Source: Thioflexithrix psekupsensis (GTDB lineage Bacteria > Pseudomonadota > Gammaproteobacteria > Beggiatoales > Beggiatoaceae). From it: a stretch of DNA of 64,000 bases. The notes beneath the pieces are model-generated. The model did not search any database and was not told the DNA's origin. It saw only the letters and a program-made list of their open reading frames with translations. Of the stretch, positions 62,935 to 64,000 are shown piece by piece. Position numbers and translations under genes: made by a program. The stretch is from positions 62,001 to 126,000 of the forward strand of contig NZ_MSLT01000007.1 in the NCBI RefSeq assembly GCF_002149925.1, read 5' to 3'. Position 1 is the first letter of the stretch. Each line of letters opens with the position of its first letter.

Positions 62935-64000
62935 TTAAGTAATCGTTTTCTCTGCCAATAAAGTTTCCCGCACAGAATCCGTACTGTCCAATAATAATTG
63001 GAATAATTCAGGCACGGGAGATAAATCGCCAGCTCTTGCCCATTGTTCCAATTGCTCACAGCGAGAAATCACGCTAATCACGCCTAAATTTTTACTTGCG
63101 CCTTTAAATTTATGCGCAGCTAAATAAAGGGCTTCGGCATTATTACTGGTGATGGCGGCTTCTATTTGTTTAAAATAATTAGGCAACTCATTTAAGTATA
63201 AATCAATCAAGCGATTCACGCCATTAATCTTAATTTCTTCTCGCAATTGAGACAGCACAGAATAATCTAAAATAGGCAATGCTTTAGTCCCAGAATTAAC
63301 ATTTAATGTTAAGCCTAATTTATGTGCCATTTCTTCTGGTGGCGTTAAAGCAGAAACCTCCTCAATAAGCGAACAATCAGGCAACCAATGTTGCAAAGTG
63401 CGCAATAATAATTCACGTGGGACAGGTTTCGTTAAATAATCATTCATGCCGATATTTAAACAACGCTCCCGCTCCCCGCTCATGGCATTGGCCGTTAAGG
63501 CAATAATGGGAATGAGTTGGCGTTGTTCAGCTTGTTCCCATTCGCGGATTTTAATCACAGTAGTAAAGCCGTCCATTTCAGGCATGTGGCAATCCATTAA
63601 AATAACATCATAAGTATTTTCTTTCACCATTTTTAAGGCTTCAATTCCCGTTTCTGCCACAGTGACCGTTGCCCCCAATCGCTGCAAACTTTCTTGAATA
63701 AATATCTGATTAATTAAATTATCTTCAGCCACTAAAATTCGGACATTCGTTTTAAAACGCAGATTCTTTTTCTCTGTTACTGGAGAAAGTTCTACTTTTT
63801 TCTGACGCATCACCATTCTTCCCGACATGGGAATGCTAAACCAAAAACGACTGCCCTGCATGAGCGCACTTTCTACGCCAATTTTACCCTCAAAAATCGC
63901 CACCAATCGCTTGCAAATCGCCAATCCTAAACCACTGCCACCAAATCGCCGACTGGGAGAATCATCGACTTGAGTAAATGGTTGAAATAAATGCGCTTGC
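62935..64000 (-). CDS. Hybrid sensor histidine kinase, C-terminal part (truncated by window edge)
   Basis: The frame is open at the right edge. The end of the HATPase domain is visible ('LFQPFTQVDDSPSRRFGGSG', then LGLAICKRL, i.e. the F and G2 boxes), so this is not a stand-alone regulator starting at 63924. A receiver domain follows ('ILVAEDNLINQ', phospho-Asp in 'VILMDCHMPEMDGF', 'YLTKPVP') and then an HPt domain with the phospho-His in 'LYLAAHKFKGASKNLG'. It is a phosphorelay protein of the BarA/ArcB type. apbE starts 22 bases downstream and may be co-transcribed. Input domains lie outside the window. Confidence 0.9.
   Translation of the reverse strand, partial: QAHLFQPFTQVDDSPSRRFGGSGLGLAICKRLVAIFEGKIGVESALMQGSRFWFSIPMSGRMVMRQKKVELSPVTEKKNLRFKTNVRILVAEDNLINQIFIQESLQRLGATVTVAETGIEALKMVKENTYDVILMDCHMPEMDGFTTVIKIREWEQAEQRQLIPIIALTANAMSGERERCLNIGMNDYLTKPVPRELLLRTLQHWLPDCSLIEEVSALTPPEEMAHKLGLTLNVNSGTKALPILDYSVLSQLREEIKINGVNRLIDLYLNELPNYFKQIEAAITSNNAEALYLAAHKFKGASKNLGVISVISRCEQLEQWARAGDLSPVPELFQLLLDSTDSVRETLLAEKTIT

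Overview
The window looks like chromosomal DNA of a low-GC, free-living gammaproteobacterium. The block ispE, tRNA-Gln, prs, rplY, pth, ychF and the genes gyrA, glnD, mnmG, rodA, mutY, ftsL/ftsI and speD are gammaproteobacterial in order or sequence. A/T-ending codons dominate, and c-di-GMP proteins and large secreted proteins are frequent. A filamentous sulfur bacterium of the Beggiatoa/Thiotrichales type is my best guess, but this is inference; no marker such as 16S rRNA is present.

Layout. 1-9500: end of an AsmA-like protein, an HNH nuclease, a REC-GGDEF-EAL regulator, a 979-residue secreted protein, a proline-rich exported protein and an FkbM methyltransferase. 9500-17800: leftward recQ/glnD, then tgpA/DUF58 and a small DUF2892 membrane protein. 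18000-24000: a PilZ protein with an HMA-like tail, tRNA-Met, speD-yggU-panB and gyrA. 24000-33400: two orphan periplasmic binding proteins, rodA, pgsA, a NUDIX hydrolase, a GT-C/TPR membrane protein, a CbiM/NikL-type metal transport pair and mutY. 33700-37300: an extreme acidic-repeat secreted protein and a detached ftsL-ftsI pair. 37487-44460: an iron island. 44570-49550: a 5'-nucleotidase, an unknown exported protein and mnmG. 49600-50900: a frameshifted PhyH-type gene and an IS5-like mini-element. 50940-56120: the ychF to ispE block. 56260-64000: a LamG/PKD secreted protein with a divergent XRE regulator, a cytochrome c, tyrS, apbE and the end of a hybrid histidine kinase.

The most notable system is the iron island. 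Eight genes run leftward from one promoter (TTGACA, 17 bp, TATCAT) whose -10 lies inside a Fur-box-like dyad at 44433-44447. In order they encode an HMA-like protein, a glycine-zipper membrane protein, a proline-rich protein with a hydrophobic GxxxG segment, a P1B-type ATPase without the CPC motif, a second HMA-like protein, FeoA, FeoB and FeoC. This composition matches what I know of ferrosome (fez) clusters, which build membrane-bound iron-storage compartments around a P1B-6 ATPase. Here it appears fused to the ferrous iron importer operon, so import and storage may be co-regulated by iron.

A dispersed repeat of about 55-60 bp (four clear copies, two of them forming an inverted pair near 59.8 kb) and several strong intrinsic terminators fill the intergenic DNA. 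Many gene starts were moved downstream of the longest open frame where a ribosome-binding site, family alignment or overlapping promoter/terminator required it.
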